From NCBI GenBank assembly GCA_032433765.1, contig JAVIAB010000159.1, positions 1,178,001 to 1,242,000 on the forward strand: DNA of 64,000 bases, written 5' to 3'. Numbering within the stretch: the first letter of the stretch is position 1; every line of letters begins with the position of its first letter. Origin of the DNA: Megaustenia siamemsis (Eukaryota; Mollusca; Gastropoda; Stylommatophora; Ariophantidae). Shown one piece after another: positions 1-11,493 of the stretch. The notes under the pieces were generated by a model. The model did not search any database. It saw only the letters and a list, made by a program, of their open reading frames with translations, and was not told where the DNA came from. The translations under genes were made by a program, and so were the position numbers.

Positions 1-695
1 TCTCAAGACACCACTTGTAGAGGCTTAGAACATTCTCAGGACACCACTTGTAGAGGCTCACAACATTCTCAAGACACCACTTGTAGAGGCTCACAACATT
101 CTCAAGACACCACTTGTAGAGGCTTAGAACATTCTCAGGACACCACTTGTAGAGGCTTAGAACATTCTCAGGACACCACTTGTAGAGGCTTAGAACATTC
201 TCAGGACACCACTTGTAGAGGCTTGCAGTGTTCTTATAAAACCATTTGTGGAGGCTCATAGTGTTATAACACCTCTTGTGGAGGCTCAAAGTGATCTCAA
301 GACACCTCTTGTGGAGGCTCAACAAAGTAATCTCATGACCCCTCTTGTGGAGGCTCATAGTTTTCTCATGACCCCTCTTGTGGAGGCTCAACAAAGTAAT
401 CTCATGACCCCTCTTGTGGAGGCTCAAAGTGATCTCAAGACACCTCTTGTGAAGACTCAAAGTGATCTCAAGACACCTCTTGTGAAGACTCAAAGTGATC
501 TCATGACACCTCTTGTGAAGACTCAAAGTGATCTCATGACACCTCTTGTGAAGACTCAAAGTGATCTCATGACACCTCTTGTGAAGACTCAAAGTGATTT
601 CATAACACCTCTTTTTGAGGCTTAAAGTGATCTCATGACACCTCTTGTGGAGGCTCATAGTGTTTTCATAACACCTCTTGTGGAGGCTCAAAGTG
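1..695. repeat. 33-bp minisatellite array, left copy
   Basis: About 21 tandem units of 33 bp, with a core like ctcatgacacctcttgtgga. Units in the first 240 bases have an older variant (acaccacttgtagaggc). Because 33 is a multiple of three and units lack stops, the plus strand reads as an 11-residue repeat (MTPLVEAQSDL-like). I do not regard this as protein coding. The array starts before position 1 and runs into a LINE tail. It matches the array at 42767-43900, which sits in an intron of the zinc-finger gene. Confidence 0.9.
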
Positions 696-699
696 TTCG

Positions 700-1005
700 T
701 AAAACAAACAATGAAGTTTCAAAACAACTAAAAATGAAAAGAGAACTATTAAACACAATTAGAAAAAAAGAAAAATGAAATTTTTGGGGCATGTTAAAAG
801 TCACAACAGCCTACTAAAAGTAATATTGGAAGGGAAAATACATGGTAAGAAATTCAGAGGCAGACCAAGACTAGCATGGATGAGTAATATAAAAATATAG
901 ACAAGTCAGTCTATGACAATCTGCACCATCAAAGCTAGAGAGCGAGTAAAATGGCGCTCCACGGTAGCCAACCTTCGATGAGGAGATGGCACTCAATGAT
1001 GATGA
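700..1005 (+). mobile_element. F1 RTE-like LINE, 3' tail fragment
   Basis: Decayed C-terminal part of an RTE-like reverse transcriptase protein. The plus strand shows KTNNEVSKQLKMKREL, a shifted FWGMLK (usual form FLGHVK), and the terminal tract ending in actcaatgatgatgatga. Several frameshifts. The 5' side joins the 33-bp minisatellite directly, as at 43905. The sequence to about 1230 continues as unremarkable DNA shared with the right copy. Confidence 0.75.
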
Positions 1006-1230
1006 TGAATTCTATTGTACTCTAGAAGTTAAACTCATACAGAAAGTTCTCTCACTTGGCTCACAACCTGCCTGGGTGACTGCTGAGGTTCCTCTTTCCA
1101 CCAATAACTATTTTAACTCTAAATTGGTCAAATGGTCTCTTTGTTCAAGACCTGACTTTTACACAATCATGTGATCTCCACTTTGACCATGACCAGTTTC
1201 CTTAAAGAACAATGGTTATGGTTATGGAAG

Positions 1231-1795
1231 GCCCCAGTATCACTGCAAATGAATTAAAATCCATAATTGCTCAACCGTCCGAGCCAGTAGAATCATTCGA
1301 ATTACTATCTCATCTCCAAAACAAAGAAAGGTAGCAGTAGTGCACATCATAGCAGTCTCAGCACACGCCAAAAGACATAAGGCAAAACTACACAGAAAGT
1401 GAACACAACCATCTGTTCTCCGTCATATGATATAATCATTCACCGTAAACAATCGGAATATCGAAACACGATCAAAACAGATGAAATGCACAACTCACAG
1501 TGTGCACAGAGCACTTAATTCAGTAGCTCCTGCAAGAAGCCAGACTTGGAATATGAGGAAACTGCAACAAGGAACACTTTTCAGACAGTCTTTAATAGTT
1601 CCTGCCACCTATCCACCATATTGACCTGAAGTTCTTGCCCTCCTTAAATTGATGATCGTCATATTTTTAAAATGTACAGTGCTTGATGATGTTAGGGCAT
1701 CTTTTTGTCTTCAAATCCAAACAAATGAAACACAGTTAGTCGTCAGACTATCCCCGTCGCATATCAAACAACAGACTGTAAGATCTCCCTGCAAT
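1231..1795. other. Segment present only in the left copy
   Basis: This stretch of about 565 bp is missing from the right copy, where the flanks join near position 44382 (ggttggcccctgcaac). No convincing gene is seen. Around 1531-1590, minus strand, it matches part of the module found at 28340-28390 (gtgttccttgttgcagtttc). A deletion in the right copy is the simplest reading, since that match implies the segment is ancestral. Confidence 0.6.
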
Positions 1796-2410
1796 GTAAA
1801 TTTGTGAAATTATAAATCCCTCCTGACTGACATGAACCTCTGAGAGTCACACCAGTGCTGCAAAGTTATGAATGACACTCCATTCCGCCTTTCACTATTA
1901 GCATACGGCCGTTTTAGGGATATACAATCAGCCATTATGATGACATAGCACACACACAATGGCTGCACTCATAAAATCCCAATTACTTTAATAAATGCAA
2001 CCAACAACGCATGAAAAGATGGTGCACAATCTCTAAAGTGAAAACTTTGGTTGACTTGGCAGAGCAGTCCATATTAATGAGTTGTAACATGTAAATATTT
2101 GGCGCCAAACAATTCCAACCATGGCCTTGGAACAGCACTCAATGTGTTGACATAAACCGCATATCAACTCTAGACAGGGGAAGGTCGCATTCACAAAATT
2201 GGACTTGACAAAGAGGAACATTGAGGCAGGAACAACTTAGCATCATCGGCGAAAACTTATTAAGTGGAGCATCAGATTGACTTCAATGCAGAAAATTGCA
2301 GTGAAGAGCCGAAATTAATCGGTCCCCAAATGCAATTTCTGCAGCATTCGATAGAATATGAACCTCATTCCACCATGTTGGAACTAGAAGTCCCTTAAAG
2401 AACAAATGAG
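1796..2410 (-). repeat. Dispersed non-coding module, related to 27871-28340
   Basis: Read on the minus strand from about 2400, this region aligns over several hundred bases with the plus strand from 27871. Shared blocks include the gcatttggggaccgattaattt / gcatccggggtctgattaattt pair and ttgtgaatgcgac. Divergence is substantial (roughly a quarter to a third by eye). No clear ORF is conserved. It could be an old transposon part or a duplicated promoter/first-exon region. The corresponding right-copy stretch is about 44385-45000. Confidence 0.6.
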
Positions 2411-2493
2411 CAGTCACCCTGCCTAGCTACTATTATTTGTATTATCAGCATTATATCCCTACAACAGACCATTGTCAATGAGATAAAACTTAC

Positions 2494-2605
2494 ACAGAAA
2501 ACTGTCAGGACAATAAAGTGATGGAGAATCAGTCTGTTCCATCTTAGTAATAGTGGACACATCACTTTCTTCCTCTCTCTTTGCTTCGGTCTTTACTGTC
2601 TGACC
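2494..2605 (-). CDS. Internal exon of SET-less PRDM9-like zinc-finger gene, left copy
   Basis: A 112-bp exon on the minus strand with acceptor tatttccag just before 2605 and donor GTAAGT starting at 2493. It is open for 37 codons plus one base (phase 0 to phase 1) and encodes an acidic linker starting GQTVKTEAKREEESDVS and ending CPDSFL. The single trailing T needs an AT start in the next exon. That exon is visible only in the right copy (42591), where it completes a Tyr codon. For this left copy, the knuckle and finger exons would lie before position 1. The peptide holds a VKTE motif fitting the SUMO-conjugation consensus. The right-copy counterpart (45093-45204) is also open, with the changes mostly non-synonymous. 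Assignment rests on splice signals, phase and conservation between copies. Confidence 0.65.
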
Positions 2606-2889
2606 CTGGAAATAGTTTATGCATTTAGAAAACATCACAAGTAAAAAAAGAAAATGAAATTATGGGAACACAAAAACATATATAGCTAGTTAAATCAAAC
2701 ATACCTGGCATTATAAATGGTTCAAAAGGCAGATTGCCATTAAAATCATGACAATTAATACATGTGATATCTAAGGAAAGGAAGTATATTGTGGATAAAT
2801 GATGTAAAAAAAAAAAAAAAAAAAAAAAATTGCAGAAATAATGATTTGTGCAAAAAAATTAACAGCAGATATCAGAGTAATGAATGAAA
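2606..2889. other. Intron sequence with poly-A tract
   Basis: Intron DNA upstream of the 112-bp exon. It contains an A run of more than 20 bases ending near 2829, shorter in the right copy. No gene seen. Confidence 0.6.
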
Positions 2890-3430
2890 AGTGCAAACAG
2901 AAACAACAAAAATGTACCTTTATACATTAAGGAGTTAAAGTGATAGAAATATTAGTAGAGTTCATTATACACCCTGACATGGCAAGTTAAATAGAAGAAG
3001 TAGTCTAGCATTCAGAAAGAATAATGACAATGAACATTAAAGAGAAAATGGGATATAGAACATACACTCAAATATATCCCCCTTGCAATGAAATGGATAA
3101 CAAAGGAGAATATAAAGAATTGACAGTGATCTCAGTGACACCAACAAAAGAAGTGAACAAACAAGATAATTTAATTGTCAAGGTGAACTTCAATGAAAGA
3201 CCTGGAAGCACTAGAACAGAGCTTGAAGAATAACTAGGAGCTTTTGGAGATCCCTGTAGCAAAATAAATAGAAATGGCAGGAAACTGTTAGAACTGTACA
3301 ACCAATATGATTTGTACACTACATGTAAACATGATTTTTTATTTAAACACAGGAAATCACAAGTGGAACAACCTAGAGTGTAGAAGCCAAATTGACTTCA
3401 TACTTACACAATGAAAAGACAAGAGAACAG
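2890..3430 (+). mobile_element. Decayed LINE endonuclease fragment
   Basis: The longest open stretch (3024-3233) reads ELTVISVTPTKEVNKQDN then VKVNFNERPGSTRTELEE. After a stop it continues as LGAFGDP, NGRKLLELYNQYDLYTT and SQIDFILTQ. This order fits the middle and end of an APE-type endonuclease of a non-LTR retrotransposon: a beta strand, a degenerate catalytic D-x-N region, then the N-Q-I-D-F-I block. The expected D of D-F-N is N here. Several stops make it inactive. The right copy has it at 45490-46010. Confidence 0.7.
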
Positions 3431-4072
3431 CCATAAGCTGTACTAAACATAAGTGCTGATACAGGCTATAAACTGTTAAACAATGACAGCAAGAATTGGA
3501 AGTAGCAACAACCAATGGAAACTATTCCTGAACATATTCCTCTTCTGAATCATCTTCCTGGTAGTCCATGTGACATGTATTCCATTTGTTCCTGACAAGC
3601 CTCTTTGATTCCTCATAAGTTACTTGTATCAACTTGTTTTAATTTACCACCTTCACATCTGAACACTTGCTCTTTAAACCTCTACCTTAGTTTTATGCAG
3701 CCATGACGTCAAATACAGAATTCCCTCCCACAAAGTCTGATCAGAATGTTTGTCTAGCCCACCACTCCCAGAAAAGTTACACCATGACTATATATTTGAT
3801 ATTATGATTCACCTAATTCATAACATTTAATCTCTCATATTAACAGTGAACACCTATATTTGTTTATACAGAAATACAATTTCATAATTTCTGTGAATAA
3901 AAGTGAAAGTCATAATTTTTTTGACCATTTCATTTTTGTTAAATTTATTTGTGGAGTAGGTCTGTGTTTTTGTGTTCACCATGCTGGTGACCATCAGTGA
4001 TTTCATATTTAATGATCTGCTTAATTCACAACATTTAATCTCTCATATTGGCAGTGAACAACTATATTTGTT
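3431..4072. other. Non-coding intron DNA with an internal imperfect duplication
   Basis: No gene. A module of about 150-200 bp (acatttaatctctcatatt, then tttctgtgaataaaagtgaa, then ccatgctggtgaccatc) occurs near 3820-4000. It restarts at 4030 and resumes at 4620-4750, where it was split by the LINE at 4084-4611. Confidence 0.6.
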
Positions 4073-4083
4073 TATACAATAAT

Positions 4084-4611
4084 CATCAAGTACAAAGCCT
4101 GCTGGTGTAAGTGATCATGTATCTCCACAACTTTCGATCTCGACAGTTATTTACCATTTCTGTTCTTGACCTTCTACCAAACCATTCTCTTAAGCCATAT
4201 GGAATCTTTTCTCTTTGTTTCCCTCTATATCTTTGTCTCTCAATTTTCCCAGTTGTTACAATATATTCCAGCTATTCCCTTCTCATTACATTGCCTAAAA
4301 ATGATTGTTTCTTCCTAATATTGGCAATTAGCTCAAATCTTGCTTTGGCCTCTTTCAGAAAGATTTTATAACTCTTCTTAGCTGTCCATGGTATTCCCAA
4401 CATTCTTCTGTAAAACCACATTTCTACAGCATCCAGTGATTTTCTTGGCTGTTGTCCTATTGTTCATGATCTACATCCATATGTTAAGACTAGCTCTACA
4501 TAAAATTTAAGAACTCTTTTTCTTGTTTCTATTGTCAAAAAATAAATTGCAAAGTATCTTCCTAATTTTTTGGAAACCTGCTTGTGTGTGAGCCATTCTG
4601 CATCTCACCTC
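4084..4611 (-). mobile_element. F2 RTE-like LINE, 5'-truncated insertion with 11-bp target duplication
   Basis: Minus-strand C-terminal piece of an RTE-like LINE. It reads MWFYRRMLGIPWTAKKSYK, then an ISNIRKKQSF-like stretch, and further on a decayed REQLEYIVTTGKIERQRYRG and LREWFGRRS. It ends in the tail gatcacttacaccagcaggc...gatgat. The element is flanked by tatacaataat at 4073-4083 and 4612-4622, an 11-bp target-site duplication typical of LINE insertion. It splits an older non-coding repeat. The same insertion is in the right copy, so it predates the large duplication. Confidence 0.8.
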
Positions 4612-4622
4612 TATACAATAAT

Positions 4623-5127
4623 ATTATTTATAATTTCTGTGAGTAAAAGTGAAGGTAATACTTTTTTTAAAGTTTCATTTTTGTGAAATTTGTCTTGGAA
4701 GTTGAACTATATTTTTGTGACCACAGTGCCGGTAAAAGTGACAGTCATAAACACTGGGCTATAAGGATGGCAATTGTTATTTTAGCAAATTTGTGTGATG
4801 AAACAAAAGACTGCAATGTCAGCGGCGTTACATAAACAAATAATGAAAGCTGAGTAGACAGCAATCCTGAATGTAAGATAGAAACATCAGAATGTGTGTC
4901 TGGGAAAGGGCTTCATTTGTGTCATTTTAAAGTTTCATTTGCATCATTGAGACTTAGTTTATTTCAGTTCAAGAAATGTGTCCTGAGTAAGTGTATTCCT
5001 TTGTCAACCTGTCTACTTCATTATTTCCAGGAATACTGCAGTGAGATGTAATCAATGGGATCACAGATCTTATGTATCTCTGGCAGAGCATGAATTTTTC
5101 TCTTAGATTGTTGTCCAGAATTAATTG
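4623..5127. other. Non-coding DNA between LINE and SINE
   Basis: Continuation of the split module (to about 4760), then A/T-rich DNA without a recognisable gene. Conserved in the right copy at about 47490-48030, apart from small indels. Confidence 0.5.
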
Positions 5128-5440
5128 TAATGGGGGGCTGGTTGGTCTTGAGGCAAGATTGTGAGTTCAAATCTAGGCTGCACCAGTTGGGATATTTTGG
5201 TGATTTCTCTCTAGGACAACCACCCCCCAGTCTCAGCAGCGAGGCCCTACTTGAAACATCAATTACTCATCGACGTAAAAAATTAGTACTTCTGAAAACA
5301 GAGTTGTCTGCCTGTGTGGTGAGGGACCCCTGTGCACATGGCTGCCAGGGAAAAATGGATTAACACATGAAATTCAGCTCCTAGTCTCCATGGACTTCAC
5401 CAGAGATGAAAGTTGGCGAGTACAAACAAATAAAAGTAAA
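5128..5440 (+). mobile_element. tRNA-derived SINE (family S1)
   Basis: Head with a box-B-like gagttcaaatctaggct and a weaker A-box region (ggctggttggtcttgag). A central domain follows (tctcagcagcgaggcc, ttactcatcgacg, then a decayed form of acctctgaagtcggag), then a 3' part (atggattaacac, aaattcagctcctagtctcc, ggacttcaccagag) and an A-rich tail. The same order of blocks occurs at 22926-23215, three times in the 4.3-kb units, at 48032 and at 63255. About 310 bp. Confidence 0.8.
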
Positions 5441-5444
5441 TAGA

Positions 5445-6680
5445 AGCAATCACATTGAATAAATTGAAAAACAGTGAAACATGCAAAGCCTATACAAAAA
5501 GAGTAAAAGAATTCCTTAATCATTCGCCGAGTGAAACAAAAACATTTGAAGAAGTTTTACACTTACTTAAGATCAGTATAATAAACTATATCAAAGACTA
5601 CACCAAAGCTTTCGATAGAATACACCATAACCAACTTATAGACTGCCTATAGTATATAAATCTAGACGACACAGACATACGACTAATATGTAATTTGTAC
5701 TGGGAGCAAACAGAAATAATAAGATATAACAAGGTGAACTCTACACCCATGGACATAAAAAGAGGAGTAAGACAAGGATGCATCCTATCACCAAGCTTGT
5801 TCAATCTATACACTGAGCAAATCTTTAAAAACATCTCAGAGATACCAGGCCTAAACATTACTGGAAAGATAATCAATAGCCTGAGATATGCTGATGATAC
5901 TGTTCTACTAGCAGAAAATCCTAAAGACCTACAACAATTGCTTAATGTGATAAACATAACAAGCAAAAAACATGGACTAGAAATGAATATCAAAAAGACT
6001 AAAACTATGATCATAAACAAAGAAAATTCTCAAGACCTACAATTAAATATCACAGTTGAGGGAATACATCTGGAGACAGTCCAGAGTTACAACTACCTGG
6101 GACATACTATAACCAATGATGGAAAATGTAAAACTGAAATAAATAAAAGAATAGGTATGGCAAAAAGTAATTTCAATGCCATGAAAAATATACTAACAAC
6201 AAAACAAATATCAACAGGGCTGAATCTAAGAATGACAAAATGTTATATCTTCTCAATATTCCTGTATGGTGCATAAACATGGACATTAGACAAGAAAACA
6301 GAACAGAAAATTGAAGCCTTTGAAATGTGGATTTATAGAAGAATAGGTAGAATTGGATGGAAAGAAAAGATAACAAATGATGAAGTTTTTAAACAACTGA
6401 AAATAAAAAGAGAACTACTAAATACAATTAAGACAAGACAAATGAAATTTTTGGGGCATGTTAAAAGACACGACAGCCTACTAAAAGTAATATTGGAAGG
6501 AAAAATACAAGGTAAAAGAGGCAGAAGCAGACCAAGACTAACATGGACGAGTAACATCAAAAGATGGACAAGTCAATCTATGACAGCCTGCACCATCAAA
6601 GCAAGAAACAGAGTAGAATGGTGATCCATGATAGACAACCTTTCGTTGCGGAGAAGGCACTCGATGATGATAATAAACAC
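5445..6680 (+). mobile_element. F1 RTE-like LINE, RT core to 3' end
   Basis: Reading along the plus strand with a few stops and shifts: DYTKAFDRIHHNQLIDCL (RT motif A), RGVRQGCILSPSLFNLYTEQ (motif B), LRYADDTVLL (catalytic YADD, near 5884-5913), HTITNDGKCKTEINKRIG, then the C-terminal block MWIYRRIGRIGWKEK and FLGHVKRHDSLLKVILEGK. The tract cactcgatgatgataataa marks the 3' end. The N-terminal endonuclease is missing. In-frame stops after DCL and after FLYGA and before SMID make it a pseudogene. The right copy is at 48350-49580. Confidence 0.9.
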
Positions 6681-7509
6681 AACTATTAAGAAATATTCAC
6701 TTGCGAAAATGGAAATCCAAGAAGCTAACAAAATAAAGATGAAACATGAAAGAAAAAGTCAAAGTGACAAGGGAAAAAAATATATATATATAAAATATGA
6801 ACCAAAAATAAAAAGGCAATATGACTGCATTGAGTACAGACTAGAAACAGTACACTATGAAAGAATAATTATAGATGAAATAATAAAATGATAGTGAAAC
6901 ATTAAACAATAATTATAGAGAAGTAACCAGGAATCTATGCAAAAAAAAAATGTTACAGAAATGAGAAGCTGAACTGAATAATGTTACATAATAATAATAA
7001 TGATAAAATAATGAAAATGAGAAAGAAGAAAGTGAACCAAGACTAACTAGAAGTGAAGAGGTGAACTCAAACCTCCAGCTAACTTCTTAACATAACATCA
7101 TAAAATTACAACAACAAACAAAGGTGAAGACAGTACTTCAGCTAACATCTTAACATAACATCAACAAACAAAGGTGAATAAAGTACTTCAGCTAACATCT
7201 TAACAAAGCAATAAGAACCAAAGATGAAGATATTGTGGATCTAGTTAAATCAAATATTGGCCAGAGGTAAATATGTGATTATAGTGTTGAAATATGATGT
7301 TATTTGAGATGTTACAATCCATTAGGAGAAACATCACATTTGTTGATAATCCCAAACAATTAGTTTCCCACTAAGAGTTGTAAGCACAAAAGAAACTTGC
7401 TACATCTTGAATCCAGCAATACTGAGTATAAAATGGGGCAACATTCTGCATCACTATTTGGTGATAAACATAACAATATTGTTACAGATAGATAAATAAT
7501 TGCACTCAC
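6681..7509. other. Intron DNA with short tandem repeats
   Basis: A-rich intron sequence of the zinc-finger gene. Around 7076-7205 a unit of about 50 bp (ttcagctaacatcttaac, then aacaaaggtgaa) is repeated roughly three times. No gene seen. Confidence 0.6.
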
Positions 7510-7584
7510 ATCACCAGCAAGTTGTTTTTTTATATAATCTTGTAGGAATGGAATATTTGCTTCCATCTTTACTTTCAAGGTGGC
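7510..7584 (-). CDS. Internal exon of SET-less PRDM9-like zinc-finger gene, left copy
   Basis: A 75-bp minus-strand exon, exactly 25 codons, phase 0 at both ends. Acceptor is ttatatttctag before 7584 and donor is GTGAGT from 7509. It encodes ATLKVKMEANIPFLQDYIKK followed by QLAGD. The peptide has a VKME motif and a short amphipathic stretch with no domain I recognise. The exon is identical in the right copy (50412-50486), while flanking intron sequence has indels. It joins in frame to either upstream 19-codon first exon and to the downstream 112-bp exon. Confidence 0.65.
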
Positions 7585-7814
7585 CTAGAAATATAAAAAT
7601 TGATGTCAATGTTTAGATTATTGGTTGCTTCAATTTTTGCTGATCTGTTCACATGTTAACAAATAAGAAAATAATGTGAGTTATCACACCTGAAAAATAG
7701 ATTCTTTCTTGAGTGAGACAGAAATGTTGTGAGTATGAGCTCTTGGAAGGTAAAAATTGTCAAACATAATGGTTCATGGCAAATTACAACAAATACAAGG
7801 GCAAAAGAGCATTA

Positions 7815-10350
7815 GAATGGTTCACTGAAAACTTACAACAACAAAGACAGGGTTATTAGAGTGCATTAGACAGATTCTTTGGAAACTTACAACAAGACAA
7901 GGGTAAGAGAGCATTAGACAGATTCTTTGGAAACTTATCACAAAGACAAGGGTATTAGAGCATTAAACAGATTCTTTGGAAACTTACAACAAAGACAAGG
8001 GTAAGAGAGCATTAGACAGATTCTTTGGAAACTTATAACAAAGACAAGGGTAAGAGAGCATTAGACAGATTCTTTGGAAACTTATAACAAAGACAAGGGT
8101 AAGAGAGCATTAGACAGATTCTTTGGAAACTTATAACAACAAAGACAAGTGAATAAGAGCATTAGTCAGAAACATTGGAATCTTACAACAAAAACAAGGT
8201 TAATAGACCATTAGGCAGATTCATTGGAAATTTACAAAAACAAAGACAAGGTTATTATAGTGCATTAGACAGATTCATTGGAAATTTATCACAAAGACAA
8301 GGGTAACAAAGCATTAGACAGATTCATTGGAAACTTACAACAAAGACAAGGATATTAGAGCATTAGACAGATTCATTGGAAACTTATCACAAAGACAAGG
8401 GTATTAGAGCATTAGACAGATTCATTGGAAACTTATCACAAAGATAAGGGTATTAGAGCATTAGACAGATTCATTTGAAGCTTATCACAAAGATAAGGGT
8501 ATTAGAACATTAGACAGATTCATTGGAAACTTATCACAAAGACAAGGGTATTAGAGCATTAGACAGATTCATTGGAAACTTATCACAAAGACAAGGGTAT
8601 TAGAACATTAGACAGATTCATTTGAAGCTTACAGCAACAAAGCCAATGGTATTAGAGAATTAGACAGATTCATTGGAAACTTACAACAAAGACAAGGATA
8701 TTAGAGCATTAGACAGATTCATTGGAAACTTATCACAAAGACAAGGGTATTAGAGCATTAGACAGATTCATTGGAAACTTATCACAAAGATAAGGGTATT
8801 AGAGCATTAGACAGATTCATTTGAAGTTACAGCAACAAAGCCAATGGTATTAGAGAATTAGACAGATTCATTGGAAACTTATCACAAAGATAAGGGTATT
8901 AGAGCATTAGACAGATTCATTGGAAACTTATCACAAAGACAAGGGTATTAGAGCATTAGACAGATTCATTGGAAACTTATCACAAAGACAAGGGTATTAG
9001 AGCATTAGACAGATTCATTGAAGCTTATCACAAAGATAAGGGTATTAGAACATTAGACAGATTCATTGGAAACTTATCACAAAGACAAGGGTATTAGAGC
9101 ATTAGACAGATTCATTGGAAACTTATCACAAAGACAAGGGTATTAGAACATTAGACAGATTCATTTGAAGCTTACAACAACAAAGCCAATGGTATTAGAG
9201 AATTAGACAGATTCATTGGAAACTTATCACAAAGATAAGGGTATTAGAGCATTAGACAGATTCATTTGAAGCTTACAGCAACAAAGCCAATGGTATTAGA
9301 GAATTAGACAGATTCATTGGAAACTTATCACAAAGATAAGGGTATTAGAGTATTAGACAGATTCATTGGAAACTTATCACAAAGACAAGGATATTAGAGC
9401 ATTAGACAGATTCATTGGAAATTATCACAAAGACAAGGGTATTAGAGCATTAGACAGATTCATTGGAAACTTATCACAAAGACAAGGATATTAGAGCATT
9501 AGACAGATTCATTGGAAACTTATCACAAAGACAAGGATATTAGAGCATTAGACAGATTCATTGGAAACTTATCACAAAGATAAGGGTATTAGAGCATTAG
9601 ACAGATTCATTGGAAACTTATCACAAAGACAAGGGTATTAGAACATTAGACAGATTCATTAGAAACTTATCCCAAAGATAAGGGTATTAGAGCATTAGAC
9701 AGATTCATTGGAAACTTATCACAAAGATAAGGGTATTAGAGCATTAGACAGATTCATTGGAAACTTATCACAAAGATAAGGGTATTAGAGCATTAGACAG
9801 ATTCATTGGAAACTTATCACAAAGATAAGGGTATTAGAGCATTAGACAGATTCATTGGAAACTTATCACAAAGACAAGGGTATTAGAGCATTAAACAGAT
9901 TCATTTGAAGCTTACAGCAACAAAGCCAATGGTATTAGAGCATTAGACAGATTCATTGGAAACTTATCACAAAGACAAGGGTTTTTAGAGCATTAGACAG
10001 ATTCATTGGAAACTTATCACAAAGACAAGGGTATTAGAGCATTAAACAGATTCATTGGAAACTTATCACAAAGACAAGGGTATTAGAGAATTAGACAGAT
10101 TCATTGGAAACTTATCACAAAGACAAGGGTATTAGAGCATTAGACAGATTCATTGGAAACTTATCACAAAGACAAGGGTATTAGAGAATTAGACAGATTC
10201 ATTGGAAACTTATCACAAAGACAAGGGTATTAGAGCATTAAACAGATTCATTGGAAACTTATCACAAAGACAAGGGTATTAGAACATTAGACAGACTCAT
10301 TGGAAACTTAAGACAAGGGTATTAGAGCATTAGACAGATTCATTGGAAAC
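7815..10350. repeat. 49-bp minisatellite array, left copy
   Basis: About 50 tandem units with consensus parts gagcattagacagattcatt, ggaaacttatcacaaagaca and agggtatta. Unit length is mostly 49 bp. A variant subtype with cagcaacaaagccaatgg is interspersed. The array fills the intron between the exons at 10880-10940 and 7510-7584. The right copy has about 30 units. Confidence 0.95.
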
Positions 10351-10879
10351 CAGGGCTTGCTTTGCACATCTCTTGTTGTCTTTTCTCTTCACAGGCAACA
10401 TCTGACCACCTACTTCATATGATTGATATTTTCACAAGCTGCACTAGAAATTTCAAAACAAAAGAAAAGATAGAATTTTAAGGGAAAGATCCAACAATTT
10501 GCAGTAGAGACCTACATGTAGTAGACCAACATAAACATCTTTGAAAGACAAGAGAGAAAACTTCTAAGTGAAATAAACTAAACAAGAGAGAAAACTTCTA
10601 AGTGAAATAAACTAAACAAGAGAGAAAACTTCTAAGTGAAATAAACCAAACAGGACAAAGAACACCCTGCTGGCATCCATATCCACTCTTTCCTAGGTTC
10701 AATGTCTCCAAGTGGACAAATCTGTTGAACAGTGTCCCCCCAGCCAGCACCATCCATAATTTTCCAGTTTTGAACCAGCTGTCCTTTCTCTTACCAATCT
10801 CACTGTACAACAAAATACTTCCACAATTTGATAAAGTACATCTGTTACTGCATGTCTTAATACCAAACAATCAACTCAC
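10351..10879. other. Intron DNA with a three-unit short repeat
   Basis: At about 10548-10640 a 34/35-bp unit (gagagaaaacttctaagtga) is repeated three times. The rest (10640-10870) is well conserved in the right copy and gives open frames in both directions. I could not connect these to a known protein. Confidence 0.5.
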
Positions 10880-10940
10880 TTTATTCTCTGGTTCTTCTTT
10901 TATATTTTCCACTTTAATCAAATTCTGAGTTTCCATATTT
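10880..10940 (-). CDS. Alternative first coding exon a of the zinc-finger gene, left copy
   Basis: Minus-strand exon. Its ATG (10936-10934) opens 19 codons, METQNLIKVENIKEEPENK, ending exactly at a GTGAGT donor (10879). The acceptor-like ctgacag at 10947-10941 gives 4 bases before the ATG. Phase 0 at the donor fits the next exon (7584). It has the same length and design as the exon at 13069-13133 (M-[ED]-T-x3-I-x3-N-I-K-x-E-P-x-N), and the two look like duplicated alternative starts. Two lysines lie in IKVE and IKEE, both matching the SUMO consensus. No upstream coding exon was recognised. A start here is inferred from the phase mismatch that arises if the two exons were spliced together. Confidence 0.55.
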
Positions 10941-10949
10941 CTGTCAGTC

Positions 10950-11175
10950 TGAGAATGAAAGAATAAGGTCCAATGTTAGTGAGAGCAAATACTGGAATAA
11001 TGAGACTAATGAAAGAATAAGGTCTCATGTTAGTGAGAGCAAATACTGAAATAATGAGATCAATGAAGGAATAAGGTCTCATGTTAGTGAGAGCAAATAC
11101 TGGAATAATGAGACTAATGAAAGAATAAGGTCTCATGTTAGTGAGAGCAAATACTGGAATAGTGAGACCAATGAA
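10950..11175. repeat. 54-bp minisatellite, about four to five units
   Basis: Units contain aataaggtctcatgttagtg, then agagcaaatactggaataat. The right copy holds only one unit (about 52815-52870). A related tactggaataatg repeat lies upstream of the other first exon (13170-13400). Confidence 0.85.
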
Positions 11176-11490
11176 GGACACAATGAACATAGTTATATTT
11201 AATATGAACATTTGAACTGTCAAATCTTTCGCTATTGACAAAATGAGCCTCTTAATTAATAGATAGGTATCTCCTATAAATAGAGACAATCTTATATAAA
11301 TCTCAACTACTACTTTCTTGAGAAAGTCTATAAAGCTTAACTTTATTTTGATACAAGTCACAACAGAAAATAAACAAAGTAATTCACTATGTACATGAGG
11401 CAATATTGTGTACACTTTGATGGTGAATTAAATTTGCTGAAGTTTCAACAAAATGAGACCCTGAAACCTCAAGAAGAACTGCAATGAAGT
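11176..11490. other. Non-coding spacer
   Basis: AT-rich spacer conserved in the right copy (52870-53200). No gene seen. Confidence 0.5.
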
Positions 11491-11493
11491 GGA

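Noticed and set aside
7815..10350. CRISPR-like array
   Set aside because: Units are contiguous 49-bp repeats without unique spacers, in a eukaryotic context.
10598..10928. Opposing ORFs of 90 and 67 codons as genes
   Set aside because: They overlap the first-exon region and repeat DNA, change frame in the right copy, and have no recognisable domain.
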